Below are positions 40,306 to 50,114 of a stretch of DNA of 64,000 nt, piece after piece. The DNA is taken from NCBI GenBank assembly GCA_003615045.1, contig ML014157.1, positions 60,003 through 124,002 on the forward strand, written 5' to 3'. The position numbers were made by a program, and so were the translations under genes. This DNA is from Caulochytrium protostelioides (lineage: Eukaryota; Chytridiomycota; Caulochytriomycetes; Caulochytriales; Caulochytriaceae). Numbering within the stretch: position 1 is the stretch's first letter; every line of letters starts with the position of its first letter. The notes below the pieces were generated by a model. The model did not search any database, was not told where the DNA came from, and was given only the letters and a program-made list of their open reading frames with translations.

Positions 40306-41195
40306 AGAAAACACAGCCATTGTGCCCCCCGCTGGATGGACCCGCTTGAGCCTCCGTTGTTGCATGCCGGTCATCGAGTCCCTTCCACCGACGCTGATGC
40401 TCCTTGGTCAGTCCCAGTCGGGTCCGTGGTGCACCGCGCGCCTCAAACTCTAATCGGGCGATCGGACAAAACGTGATGTGTGCGTATCAGCCAGTGGCGC
40501 ATCAGCCAGCGGATGGTCGATTTCAAATCATGAAGCTTATGTCAGCAGATGGGCCCATCCGCCATCTTACCCGCTCCCCCGTGCTGACGAATCCGCGATT
40601 TTCACCTCGGTGGCCAGCCCATCGCCCGGTCTTCTCCCCACCGTGTTGCTTTGAAATGGGCGTTCTCAGAAACCGAAGAAATACAGCCGCGGGAGGTCGC
40701 CCCATCGTGGCGGCGCGAAGGAGACGTTTCCGTTGGCCGCCGCCGCCTGGGCGATCGGTTGTCTCTCCGGCACCGGGAAGGCCGGGGGATGGACTAGGAA
40801 GGCAGGGGCGCCGGGAAGGCGGCAGGGCAGGGGCCTCGCTGTCGCCATCGCGTCGCGCAGTCATCCGGGCGATCGAGCCAGACCCCACCCGCGGCTAGAA
40901 CGCCGCATCGGGGCCCTCACGGTGAAGGAAAGCGGCGGACAGCAAGACGCGGCCGTGCGCGACGCGGCCGTGGGTGCTGGTGCAGGCGCCTTGAGAAGAC
41001 GGCATCGATGATGTCAGTTGCGTATTTCTAAGCACGCGGCAGGAGCCGCCGGGATGCGGCGGACGCCGGTGACCTGGACAGGAACCCGCCAGGACCAGGG
41101 ACCGCGTCCGGACTCGCGCTTGATCGCCGCGCACCGTGGCGCCGACTTGGCTGTCGGGTGGTGCCGAGGCCGTGGGTCCGCGCCCTCGACCCGGG

Positions 41196-41202
41196 TATAT
41201 AA
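41196..41202 (+). promoter_or_regulatory. candidate TATA box for the WrbA-type gene
   Basis: The heptamer TATATAA lies 232 bases upstream of the ATG, in a GC-rich surround, with a CT-rich initiator-like tract between it and the start codon. Confidence 0.4.
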
Positions 41203-41433
41203 GCGCGATGCGATGGCGGGTTGTCCGGCATCCCCGCATGATGTCGACGGCATGCGTAGTGCGCATGGCCAACGCGTGGGCCCCATGAGCGATGCATGCG
41301 GTGCGCTATTCCATGACAACGACCCCGCTCTCTCGCTCTCTCTGCTCTCTCTGCTCTCTGCTCTCTGCTCAGGCGCGTTCCGTTTCTTATCCGTTTTATT
41401 TTCTCCGACACCCCCGCGTTTTCTTGAGCCATC

Positions 41434-42045
41434 ATGCCGCCCGCGCGTCCCGTTGTCTACGTGGTGTTCCACTCCATGTGGGGCCACGTGAAGGCCCTGG
41501 CGCACGCTGAGGTCAAGGGCCTGCAGGAGGCCGGCGTCGACGTGAAGCTGTTCCGCTTCCCCGAAACGCTGTCCTCCGACGTCCTCTCGGTCATGCACGC
41601 CTCGGTTGACGAGTCGATCCCCGAGATCACGGTCGATGATCTCGCCAAGCCGGATGGGTTCCTCTTCGGCTTCGGTACGCGCTACGGTCGGCCGTGCGCG
41701 CAGTTCGACACGTTCTGGGACAAGACCGGCGGGCTCTGGGCGAAGGGCGCGCTCGCGGGCAAGTTCGTGGGCTGCTTCACCTCGACCGCCTCGCAGCACG
41801 GCGGCCAGGAGACAACCATTATGTCGGCGCTCAGCAACTTCGTTCACCATGGGATGGTCTTTGTGCCGCTCGGCTTCGGCCACCCCAAGATGACCAACCT
41901 CAGCGAGGTCATGGGCGGCTCCGCATGGGGCGCGTCGACCATCGCCGCCGGCGACGGCTCCCGCCAGGTCTCCGACGTCGAGAAGGACATCGCCATGCAC
42001 CAGGGCAAGAACTTTGGTCACCTGCTGACGAAGCACCTCTCCTAA
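41434..42045 (+). CDS. PST2: NAD(P)H:quinone oxidoreductase, WrbA/Pst2 flavodoxin-like family
   Basis: This 203-residue FMN-binding flavodoxin-like protein reduces quinones by two electrons using NAD(P)H and protects against redox cycling. Family features in order: VVYVVFHSMWGHVKALA (phosphate-binding loop), FGFGTRYGRPCAQFDTFWD with GGLWAKGALAGK, TSTASQHGGQETT, and HHGMVFVPLGFG. Length matches WrbA/Pst2 (about 200). The start at MPPARP immediately precedes the first beta strand. Fungal members (Pst2, Rfs1, Ycp4) associate with eisosomes at the plasma membrane; that localisation is not visible here. It converges with WRNIP1 across 165 bases. Confidence 0.95.
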   Translation: MPPARPVVYVVFHSMWGHVKALAHAEVKGLQEAGVDVKLFRFPETLSSDVLSVMHASVDESIPEITVDDLAKPDGFLFGFGTRYGRPCAQFDTFWDKTGGLWAKGALAGKFVGCFTSTASQHGGQETTIMSALSNFVHHGMVFVPLGFGHPKMTNLSEVMGGSAWGASTIAAGDGSRQVSDVEKDIAMHQGKNFGHLLTKHLS

Positions 42046-42210
42046 ACGGCGTACACCCACGCTTTCTCTCTTTTTTCTTGTTTTCTCTTCTTCCTCTTTG
42101 ATCAGGGATCCACGTGGTTGCGCGCAACACAGTTTCCCTCCTTTTATTTCTTGTTATATCGACCTGTTCTGTGTTATCGGTTCTAGTGAATCTCGTTCGG
42201 GCCCAGGGAA

Positions 42211-44262
42211 TCAGGGATGGAAGGAGGATGGCGGGGCGGTGCCGCTGGGAGGATGGTCGCGGCCGATCGCATCGGTATCAAGGCGCTGGCCCAGGTGGGC
42301 TTCCGGCAAGAAGCGGCGTCCGACCAGACGATCCGGCAGGTAGGTCTGCGCCACGGGGGTGCCCTCCGCGTAGTCGGGGCTGTACTTGTACCCCTGGCCC
42401 GCGCCGACGACCTCGCGCAGCAGCGTTGTCGGCGCATTGCGCAGATGCAGCGGCACCGGCAGCGCGCCCATGCCCGGCTCGCGCTGGACGCAGGCCATGG
42501 CCGCGTTCAGCCCGCGATATGCGCGGGTGCTTTTAGGCGCGAGTGCCGCGGCCACGACCGCATGGGCCAGCGGGATCCGCGCTTCCGGCATCCCGATGCG
42601 CTCGACGGCCTGCCACGTCGCGACGCACAGCGGCAGCAGCGCGCTGTCGGCCAGCCCGACGTCTTCGCTGGCAAAGATGATCATGCGCCGCGCGACAAAC
42701 ATCGGGTCCTCGCCGCCGGCGAGCATGCGCGCGAGATAGTACAGCGCGGCATCGGGGTCGGACCCGCGGCAGCTCTTGATGAGCGCCGAGACGGTATCGT
42801 AGTGGGCGTCGCCGCGGCGGTCGTAGAGCCAGGTCTTGGTGAGCCGCGTGCGCAGCATCGCCGGCGTCATGGTCTCGCCCGGGCGCGCGCCCGCGGCCTG
42901 CAGCGCCATCTCGAGCAGGTTGTAGCCCATCCGCGCATCGCCATCGGCGAACGAGGCCATCTCCTCGAGCAGCGCGTCGTCGATCGCAAGCCCCGGCCAC
43001 CAGGGGGCTCTCCTCGCGGTTTTGAGGATCGTGGTCGCGTCGTCGGAGCGAGACTTGGTCGCGTCGTCGGAGCGAGACGTGGCGCGCTCATCGCGCGCCG
43101 TGGGGTCTTCCGTTTTCACGGGGTCGGCCTCGTTGCCCAGACCGCCGTAGCGGTGGCGGTGGCGCTGCTCGAGCATAGCGAGGGCGCGCCGCAGCAAGGA
43201 AACCAGCACCGGCGGCTCTAATGCGTGCAGCAGGATGGTCCGACAACGGCTGAGCAGCGCCGAAACGAGCCGGAAGCTCGGGTTCTCGGTGGTGGCGCCC
43301 ACCAAAATCACGGTGCCCGCCTCAACGGGTCCCAAAAACACATCTTGCTGGGCTTTCGAGAAGCGGTGGATCTCATCGCAAAACAGCACGGTCACGCGTG
43401 GTGATGAGGACAATGCGGCGCTCGGCGCCGTACCCGCGGTCGGCTCGGCTCGGGCAAAGACGGGCCGGTGCGTGGGCGGCCGCTGCCAAGCCGCCGCATC
43501 GGCAAACACCTTCTTGCAGTCCTGGACGCCCGCGGCCGTTGCATTGAGCTCGACCCAGCGCGCCTGCGGGCCCAGCCGCTGGCACAGCAAGCGCGCGATC
43601 GTCGTCTTGCCGGTGCCGGGCGGACCCCACAGGATGAGACTCGGCAGCACGACCGCCGGCGCGTCGCCCGTGTCGTGGCCGAGGCGCAGGAGGTCGTGCA
43701 GCAGGCCGCCAGGCGCCAGCGTTGCTTGCCCGAGCACGTCCTCGATCCGGCGCGGGCGCATCTGCTCGGCGAGGGGGAGATGCAGCGCTCGATCCCCGAG
43801 TGACGGGGCTGCCGGGGGCTGCGACGCGTGGGGCAGTGGCGGCGGCGGCGACGACGACGGCGACGGCGACGAGACGGAGCCAGAGCCGGAGGGCGGCCGC
43901 CAGCCTGCGGGGCGTGACGGCGACGCTTCCCCGGGCCTAGCAATCGATGTCGATGCCGCCGCCGACGGGGCGGCAGGATCGCTGTAGGTCGCGTCCACAC
44001 GGCTCCGTTTCGCATGGGGAGCATCCGAGGGCGGTGGCCGCAAGGGCGCCGGGGGGCATGTCGGGGATTCAGGGGCATCGCGCCCGACTCGAGGATGCGC
44101 CGTATGCGACTGGCAGTTGCTGTCGAGATGAGCGTTGATCATGGAGGCGCGCACGGCCGCGCCGCAGATGGGACATTCGACAGGCGCGACCGGCAGATCG
44201 TGGAATGGCGCAGGCGCCGCGGATGCTGCGGATGCCGCGGGCGCTGCGGGCTTCGGCGGCAT
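42211..44262 (-). CDS. MGS1: WRNIP1/MGS1 AAA+ ATPase with UBZ4 finger
   Basis: This 683-residue replication-fork maintenance ATPase is related to bacterial RarA. The N-terminus has a UBZ4/Rad18-type ubiquitin-binding zinc finger: Cys30, Cys33, His45 and Cys50 in CPICGAAVRASMINAHLDSN. A disordered stretch follows, then RIEDVLGQATL, Walker A GPPGTGKTTIA near residue 211, Walker B VLFCDEIHRFSKAQQD near 292, sensor VGATTENPSF, and the C-terminal oligomerisation domain (SALIKSCRGSDPDAALYYLARM). I start at 44262 because the zinc finger lies 29 residues in and the open frame further upstream (to 44892) is Arg-rich and unlike the family. A 24-base duplication encodes two copies of SRSDDAT in a loop before the lid domain. 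Confidence 0.94.
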   Translation of the reverse strand: MPPKPAAPAASAASAAPAPFHDLPVAPVECPICGAAVRASMINAHLDSNCQSHTAHPRVGRDAPESPTCPPAPLRPPPSDAPHAKRSRVDATYSDPAAPSAAASTSIARPGEASPSRPAGWRPPSGSGSVSSPSPSSSPPPPLPHASQPPAAPSLGDRALHLPLAEQMRPRRIEDVLGQATLAPGGLLHDLLRLGHDTGDAPAVVLPSLILWGPPGTGKTTIARLLCQRLGPQARWVELNATAAGVQDCKKVFADAAAWQRPPTHRPVFARAEPTAGTAPSAALSSSPRVTVLFCDEIHRFSKAQQDVFLGPVEAGTVILVGATTENPSFRLVSALLSRCRTILLHALEPPVLVSLLRRALAMLEQRHRHRYGGLGNEADPVKTEDPTARDERATSRSDDATKSRSDDATTILKTARRAPWWPGLAIDDALLEEMASFADGDARMGYNLLEMALQAAGARPGETMTPAMLRTRLTKTWLYDRRGDAHYDTVSALIKSCRGSDPDAALYYLARMLAGGEDPMFVARRMIIFASEDVGLADSALLPLCVATWQAVERIGMPEARIPLAHAVVAAALAPKSTRAYRGLNAAMACVQREPGMGALPVPLHLRNAPTTLLREVVGAGQGYKYSPDYAEGTPVAQTYLPDRLVGRRFLPEAHLGQRLDTDAIGRDHPPSGTAPPSSFHP
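43033..43080. repeat. 24-base in-frame tandem duplication inside WRNIP1
   Basis: Two near-identical 24-base units (starting GGTCGCGTCG) are adjacent, keep the reading frame and add eight residues to a disordered insertion. Confidence 0.8.
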
Positions 44263-44940
44263 CGTGCCGATGGCGATGGCCGCTCGTGAAGGGTCGCGGC
44301 CCAGCAGGACCGCTGGTCGCGCGAACAATGGATCCGTCGGACCTGGCGTCGCCACACGGACCGTAGATGGAAAAAGTACCGATGGCAACTGGGAAGAAGC
44401 ACACACGGCGTGATGCGCAGCGTGATACACAGGGCCCGCTGGCACCTGGCGTCCCGAGCGGCCCTGAGCTTCCGGGAAGCTCTCGACAGCTTCGCCGACG
44501 CCGACGCCGCCGACGCCGACACCGCTGCCGTTGCGAGCCGCAAAACCTTTGCCGCGCCTCCGAAATCTCGTCGACAAGCACCCGTGGCGAGCGCGGATCG
44601 CGCTGTATTGCTGGTGTGCACGGAGGGGGTCAGCCTTGCGGCTGTCGTCACGGCGGAGTTGAGCGTGCCGCGGCAGATCAAGGGGACCCTGTTTGTGGCG
44701 TGCGGCATCGTTCTCGCGCCGCCGTCCCGACGGTCGGTCGGTCGATAACCAAAGAAAGTGACCACTGGCGAGAGCGCACGCGTGGCGCAGTGATGACGCG
44801 CTAGTCCGCCACCCTGAAATGGCATCACCCCATGCTTGCCTGTCCTCGCTTGCTCGCGCGCGTTGGATCCATACCCTCGGAAAGCGCCCCACTACTGCTG
44901 ATTCTTAATTTATATGGCTGGCTCGCCGCATACACGTTAT
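44263..44940. other. spacer between WRNIP1 and the myosin light chain gene
   Basis: About 680 bases hold the WRNIP1 promoter and the 3' end of the light chain gene (both minus). An open frame continues upstream of WRNIP1 but its translation is Arg/Gly-rich with no family match. Confidence 0.5.
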
Positions 44941-45569
44941 TCACTCGCCGTGCTTCAGGACCCGGGTCCACTCGCGGTAGTTGAAGTTGTTCTTCTGGTC
45001 GACGGGCGCGCCGCGGAACATGATGTCGACTTCCTCGTCGGTGAAGCGATCGCCCAGGGTGGTCAGCGCCTCGCGCATCACGTCGGCGTTGATGAAGCCG
45101 TGCTTGTCCAAATCGAAACACTCGAAGGCCCCAAGGATCTCATGCTCAGGGTCGGTGCCGCTCATCTTCTCGCCCATCAGGGTCAGGAACATTGTAAAGT
45201 TGATGGTTCCGGGCGCCTCCGAGATCATATCATCGATGTACTCGTCGGTTGGGTTCTGCCCCAGCGATGCGAGCATGTCCTTCAGGTCCTCCTTGTCGAT
45301 GAAGCCATCCGAGTCGTGGTCGATCATACTGAACGCTTCCTTGAACTCCGCGATCTGCTTCTGGTCGAACATCGCAAACACGTTCGAGTTCTGGCGCACA
45401 GCGCGCTTCTTCTTTTGCTTGGCAGCGCGGGCAGACTACGTTCGCCAAGAAAAAAATAGATCACACAGCGGTGAGATCATGGTTGGGCCGATGCCGTCAA
45501 CGGGGCCATGCATTCAGGCGCAGGCCGCAGCAAACGCGGTGTGCGATGGGCAGGATCGGTCGTTACCAT
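44941..45569 (-). CDS. myosin II regulatory light chain, two exons (first exon is only ATG)
   Basis: This EF-hand protein binds the IQ region of conventional myosin and is regulated by phosphorylation. Exon 2 (45435-44941) encodes 164 residues: [20 protein letters not shown], then [21 protein letters not shown]-hand 1 loop [12 protein letters not shown] has all Ca2+/Mg2+-binding positions. Conserved [17 protein letters not shown] and [17 protein letters not shown] follow, and the C-terminus is [14 protein letters not shown]. The Ser equivalent to Ser19 of vertebrate light chain is kept (RQNSNVF); the preceding Thr18 position is Asn. There is no in-frame ATG before the basic leader because a TAG precedes it. 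An ATG at 45569-45567 followed directly by GTAACG, spliced to CGTAG|TCT, supplies the start. Total 165 residues, family about 172. Confidence 0.92.
45436..45566 (-). other. intron in the myosin light chain gene (131 nt)
   Basis: The donor is GTAACG immediately after the ATG and the acceptor is ACGTAG, phase 0. Without this intron the conserved basic N-terminus has no start codon, which argues for it. Confidence 0.75.
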
Positions 45570-47313
45570 GATGGCGTTTCTTTCGAAGGGGGTTAGGTCT
45601 GGGATAGGAGGTCAACGAGGTTCGAAGGAACCGACGGCGACTCAACAGCGCTTCTCGCTGGAGATCAGGGGAGCAGGGCAACGCGTATGCCGCAAGTGAT
45701 GAGGTGGCGGTGGGTCCCGTCTCGACAGGATGGGCGGGGCAGCGATGCCAGATCGCCCTCCGTCGACGCCTCGCATCCCCCCACGCGTGCCACCGTTATG
45801 GCGAGACCTGCTTCAGCGTAGCGTTGATCGACGCCGTCCGCCAGTATAAAAACGGCGGGCACGAGCACGCGGTGACCAGCATGCTCGACGTGGGTCCGAG
45901 CGCCTCCTGGATCCTCCGCCCGACCGGCGGATCGGATCGTCATGGGCACGGCAGCGCCGCGCCGAGCCCCGCGGACAGGGATCCCGCCGGCCGCTCCGCG
46001 TGTGCCGGGTCGCCGGCCGGCCCCGGCCAGACGAGAAACAAGACCAGCCCGAGGCGATCATGCGGCATCAACATCAAACACACGGTGTCCCGTTCCCGTC
46101 GCCCCCGCGGAGCCGCCGACGCTGCCTGCCGCTGCCGTTGCCGCCGCCACAGTGCTGTTGCATATCCGCCCGCCACAACAGGTTGGGGAACGACGGCATG
46201 ACATGGCGTGGCATGGCATAGCATGGCATGGCCGGGCATCGCATCCCATTGACCACGGCAACGGCAGCGGCGAGAGCAACGACCACACCACACCAAATGA
46301 GCAATCTAGCCGCTGTTATGAACACATGGGGGCGACATGGGGAAAACGCGGTCGCCCCGCTCCTGGTTTCGTGTGAGCACGAGGAGTTACCGTCCCCGCT
46401 CTTTCGCTCGGACAGCACACGACGGCGCCTGATCAGACCGTGCATGGGCACTATGCTTCAGCCGACATGCCCGTACGGCGCCCCAGAGCATCGCCATGTT
46501 TTATGCACCGGATGAATAGAAGTCGGTCGACGTCGCAATGCGTCACCATACCTCACGAGACGTGCCGCTTCCTGAGAGAATGGGCGTTTTTAATCATGGA
46601 ACAGACGGGGATGCCATTGACGATGCCATTCGAGAGCGTTCAGATCAATCGGGTCCCTAACTCTTTTTCACTTGCGTTTTCACAGGATTGAGTGAATGGC
46701 GTAAAGAGGTCTAGCAGCAGCGTGGAGCTGCAAAATCCAGATCTGCTTCTTCTGTGGGCCATGAGGTTGAAATCATTGAAAAACAAGCATGAAGTACGAT
46801 CGACTCACCGAGGTCCGTTGGGCGTGGCGCCGGGGCTGATAAAGTGAGAGTTCTATGAGCATACCGCTCATATGATTCCTGGTCGCCATTATGGCCTTCC
46901 GAAAGGCGTTTTGCAGATCGATGCTCCAGAACCATCGATGGTCTGTTTATTTTTTCTGGAATGCGCTCGTGCCCAACCGCCGGCGAGAGGTGAAGATCGG
47001 CGCTGAGGTTCTCCTCGCGGAAACTGGCCGCAGCGGAATGCCCGTCCCGATCTATATAATCCAAGTGTGTTTATGAGCGCAACAGAACGATGCCTCCCTG
47101 GCGGAGTACAACCGGTTCATTTTAGACGAGGCGTGTTTGTGTGATGGGCGGTGTGAAAGAACAAGGTACACTTAAATGATCGGCATGAGCCCAGCCCCCC
47201 GTTTTTACAACGCGATATCAGCCTCCACCGCCGCTCGTCTACCATCTCTGATCTCGCTTTGTGACAACGCTATCCATCGCACCATCACGACCATTTATAC
47301 CAAGACCGGCACC
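45570..47313. other. 1.7-kb divergent intergenic region
   Basis: It lies between the light chain (minus) and the GH18-like gene (plus). The part from about 46500 to 47310 is more AT-rich than the rest of the window. A CTATATAATCC motif is near 47053. The translated frames (for example 46711-47064 minus) have no recognisable content. A CATGG/GCATGG pentamer-rich stretch lies at 46197-46235. Confidence 0.5.
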
Positions 47314-48597
47314 ATGCAGCTCTCGTTCGCTGGCCTCGCGGCCCTCGTGGTGGCCGCGGCTACCACCGCGGTGGAAGCCGTCAAGCCGAACCCCTCGGCG
47401 CTGATGTCGGCCAACTTTGGCATGATCGGCCGCTGGGGCTTCAACCAAGCGAGCTCGATGTACACTGACGACGTGACATGGGAGCCGTCGCTGTACTCCT
47501 TCTGCCAATCGACCTCCTATGAGGTCTACCACATCGGCTACGTGAAGGCGTTCCGCGACGCGAACGGCTACCCGGGCCTGCACCTCGGCAACCACTGCTA
47601 CTGGCCGAACAATGCGTTCCCGAACTGGAAGTCCGACTCGGAGACCGGGTTCTACAACCTCAACTGCCCGAGCGTCGCGTCTGATATCGCGCTGTGCCAG
47701 AACATGGGCAAGAAGGTCATGATTTCCTTCTCGCCGAACGACTTTATCGGCAACACGACGGCCGACAACGGTGCCGTGACGGCGAAGCAGCTATGGGACC
47801 TCTACCTGGGCGGCAGCAGCCCATACCGTCCGTTCGGCACCGTCGTGCTGGACGGTATTGATATCCATGCATGGAACAACGACCCGAACTCCTACTCGGA
47901 TATGATCAAGACGTTGCGCGCGCTGATGGATGCGTCGCCGCGCACCTTCTGGCTGTCCGGGTCGCCGCGCTGCGACTACCCCGACTGGACGCTGGGCCCG
48001 AACAACGGCAACCGCACCGACCGCATCCTCACCACGGCGCCGAACGCATTTGACTTCCTCACGCCGTGGATGACGGCGTCACCCAACATCTGTGGCTTTG
48101 CCGGCAACAACCCGTCGGGCTTCTGGACGCAGCTGCGCGTATGGAACGATCTCGCGGCGTCGCTGGGGATCCCCATGTTCCCCGGCCTGCCCACGTGGTA
48201 TGTCGAGGCCTTTGATCAGGCCGCCACGGGCGACTACATCAACTCGACGGTGATCACTAACACGACCCTCGTCACGCAGCTGAAGACGCTCAGCCAGTTC
48301 CGCGGCGTGAGCCTCGACGACGCGAGCTACGACCGCCTCAACACGCCCTGCATTGACACGAAGCTTTCATACTCGCATGTGTGGTACCGCAAGCTGATGA
48401 ATGACTCGTGGACGGGCTGTCTTTCCAGCGGCCTGGAGTATAGCGGCAAGACCCTTGTTGGCGGCGGCGTCTCCACGACGCGCCGTATCAACACCATCCA
48501 GACCAGCGGGTCAGGGTACTTCCGCTTCGCTGGCCAGACCAGCAACACGGTCCTCGTCGCGCTCGGTCTTCTGGCCATCGGCGGTCTGGTGTTCTAA
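47314..48597 (+). CDS. secreted GPI-anchored GH18 chitinase-like protein, catalytic motif lost
   Basis: The 427-residue protein starts with a signal peptide (MQLSFAGLAALVVAAATTA) and ends with a hydrophobic tail (NTVLVALGLLAIGGLVF) preceded by small residues, as in GPI-anchored wall proteins. The middle follows class III GH18 chitinases: a Cys-containing first strand, LNCPSVASDIALCQNMGKKV, LWDLYLGGSSPYRPFG, then the strand that normally ends DGxDxDxE. Here it reads LDGIDIHAWNND: the third Asp is His (residue 185) and the catalytic Glu is Trp (residue 187). Hydrolysis by the GH18 substrate-assisted mechanism is therefore not expected; a lectin-like or structural chitin-binding role is inferred. 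Several N-glycosylation sequons (NTT, NST) are present. An in-frame ATG at 47176 would bury the signal peptide, so I start at 47314. Confidence 0.8.
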   Translation: MQLSFAGLAALVVAAATTAVEAVKPNPSALMSANFGMIGRWGFNQASSMYTDDVTWEPSLYSFCQSTSYEVYHIGYVKAFRDANGYPGLHLGNHCYWPNNAFPNWKSDSETGFYNLNCPSVASDIALCQNMGKKVMISFSPNDFIGNTTADNGAVTAKQLWDLYLGGSSPYRPFGTVVLDGIDIHAWNNDPNSYSDMIKTLRALMDASPRTFWLSGSPRCDYPDWTLGPNNGNRTDRILTTAPNAFDFLTPWMTASPNICGFAGNNPSGFWTQLRVWNDLAASLGIPMFPGLPTWYVEAFDQAATGDYINSTVITNTTLVTQLKTLSQFRGVSLDDASYDRLNTPCIDTKLSYSHVWYRKLMNDSWTGCLSSGLEYSGKTLVGGGVSTTRRINTIQTSGSGYFRFAGQTSNTVLVALGLLAIGGLVF

Positions 48598-49163
48598 GTC
48601 TCATCGGTGAAATAGTGGAGCACGCTTAACATTCAACACATCGTTGGTTCTGATCCGATGAGAAAAGCGGGGCGGTGATCGACGCGGGCGACCCACAATG
48701 ATGGTCAGGGGGAGAATTTATAGCAAGTGATTTCCCGATTTGGCAGGGGCCCGCGATAACAATCTTGGTTCCACGAACCAGGGCGCTGCCTCATCCGTGG
48801 ATGGCGACGGCTCGCCAGCGCGATCCCCGGCCTCCCCTCCCTCCCATGTCCGTCCGATCAAGAATATAACGAGTCAATGGATATACCTACATCAAAAAAG
48901 TCGCGGGCTTGGACACCGAGCGCCTTGGCGAGAGACGACGTGCGTCCATCAAGCATCAAAAGTCGGATCGAATTCCTCTGCCGAGCTTCATCGCGACAGC
49001 ATGTGCGACAGGAGGGGGGCCGATGCGCGACATCGAGGACTGGAGGGAGTATGGGAGGCAAGGAAAGGAAAAAGAACAAGAGATAGGAGAGAAGGAAATA
49101 CGAACAGAGAGAAGAGCTTCTTACGGCTGGCGGTACAAGCAGCGGTCCTGACCAGACGTGCTA
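48598..49163. other. convergent spacer between the GH18-like and CAP genes
   Basis: About 570 bases between convergent stops, comparatively AT-rich near 48860-49120. No gene is seen. Confidence 0.5.
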
Positions 49164-50114
49164 TCATTCGACGGCGACGCGGCCTGCGATGTTGCCTGCA
49201 GGATCATACGTACACGCGATTTTATTCCCTCGGGTGCAGCAGCCGAATTTGGTTGAAGTTGGCCACACGAGCTGGGTGTAGTGCCCATACGCCTCGAACA
49301 GCTTAAAAGCCACGGGGTCTTCACTTTCCGACATCGGGATCTTGGTGCCCGGCCTGTAGTCCTTGATCTCAGGATACCACGCATTGATCACAGCGTTCGC
49401 ACAGGTGATGTCCTCGGGCGCGTTTTTGGCGTCACCTGCCCAGAGGTTCTCGCCCGTGTTGTCGCCGTGGGAGAGGATGATGCCGCCAAGCGCGAGGTTC
49501 TCCTCTGCGCGCTGGCAGGCTTTGACATACTGATTGTGGTCCCAGGTGAGCAGCGGCACGCCACCCTTCAGGCGGTAGTAGTTGTGCGCATTCAGGCAGG
49601 CCTGGTTGGAGCTTTCGAGCTTGGACGGCAGCGTCGGGTTCGAATAAGTGATGGGGTTGAGGTCGGATGCGGCTCCGGGTGTCGGCGTCGGCGTCGGCTT
49701 CGCGGCCGGCGTCGTCGCGATGGGCGCCGTGACGGTGGTAGCCTTGGGCGAGCTGTACATCGGCTGGGCATTCTGCTGCTGGCTCGAGGTGCTGCTCGGC
49801 GGCGGCGGCGCATACGTGCTGGCCGCCGCATGCATCACCTTTCTTGTGATCACCGTGGTCTTCGGCTTCGCCGAAGGCCCGGGCGTCTGGTGGGCCTGGA
49901 CCGCCGAGTACTTGCTGCCGCTGCGGTGGATCGTCACGGTCGCGACCTTGTTGGTCGCCTTCACATGCTTCGTAACGGTGACGGTCTTCATGACGACGAC
50001 GGTCTTGGTTGGCGTTGTGGTGGCATCGATCGTCGAGACCACCGTGCTGGGGTGGCCGAGCGCGCCGCTGACGAGCCCTGCCATCAGTGCCAGGGCGAGA
50101 AAGGGCGACTTCAT
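49164..50114 (-). CDS. secreted CAP-superfamily (SCP/PR-1) protein with Thr/Pro stalk
   Basis: The 316-residue protein has a signal peptide (MKSPFLALALMAGLVSGALG) and a long Ser/Thr/Pro/Ala-rich stalk (about 20-170), probably O-glycosylated. The C-terminal CAP domain (about 180-316) shows ACLNAHNYYRLKGGVPLLTW, HGDNTGENLWAG and the CAP1 signature GHYTQLVW, followed by FGCCTRGNKIACTYDPAGN. Fungal relatives (Pry proteins) bind and export sterols and fatty acids. The His/Glu cavity residues of the CAP fold are present (HNYYR, HGDN, ENLW, GHYTQ). An upstream ATG region (to 50225) lacks signal-peptide character, so I start at 50114. No GPI signal is visible. Confidence 0.88.
   Translation of the reverse strand: MKSPFLALALMAGLVSGALGHPSTVVSTIDATTTPTKTVVVMKTVTVTKHVKATNKVATVTIHRSGSKYSAVQAHQTPGPSAKPKTTVITRKVMHAAASTYAPPPPSSTSSQQQNAQPMYSSPKATTVTAPIATTPAAKPTPTPTPGAASDLNPITYSNPTLPSKLESSNQACLNAHNYYRLKGGVPLLTWDHNQYVKACQRAEENLALGGIILSHGDNTGENLWAGDAKNAPEDITCANAVINAWYPEIKDYRPGTKIPMSESEDPVAFKLFEAYGHYTQLVWPTSTKFGCCTRGNKIACTYDPAGNIAGRVAVE

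Larger units (their letters stand above)
40269..41433. other. intergenic region between FEX and the WrbA-type gene
   Basis: About 1.2 kb contains a 23-base C run, a TATATAA box near 41196, and a pyrimidine-rich CTCTCT/CTGCTCT tract at 41333-41371 leading into the WrbA gene, typical of fungal core promoters. No gene is supported. Confidence 0.55.

Noticed and set aside
44263-44892. Upstream extension of the WRNIP1 frame (893 residues in total)
   Set aside because: The family N-terminus with its zinc finger begins right after the ATG at 44262; the upstream translation is Arg/Gly-rich.
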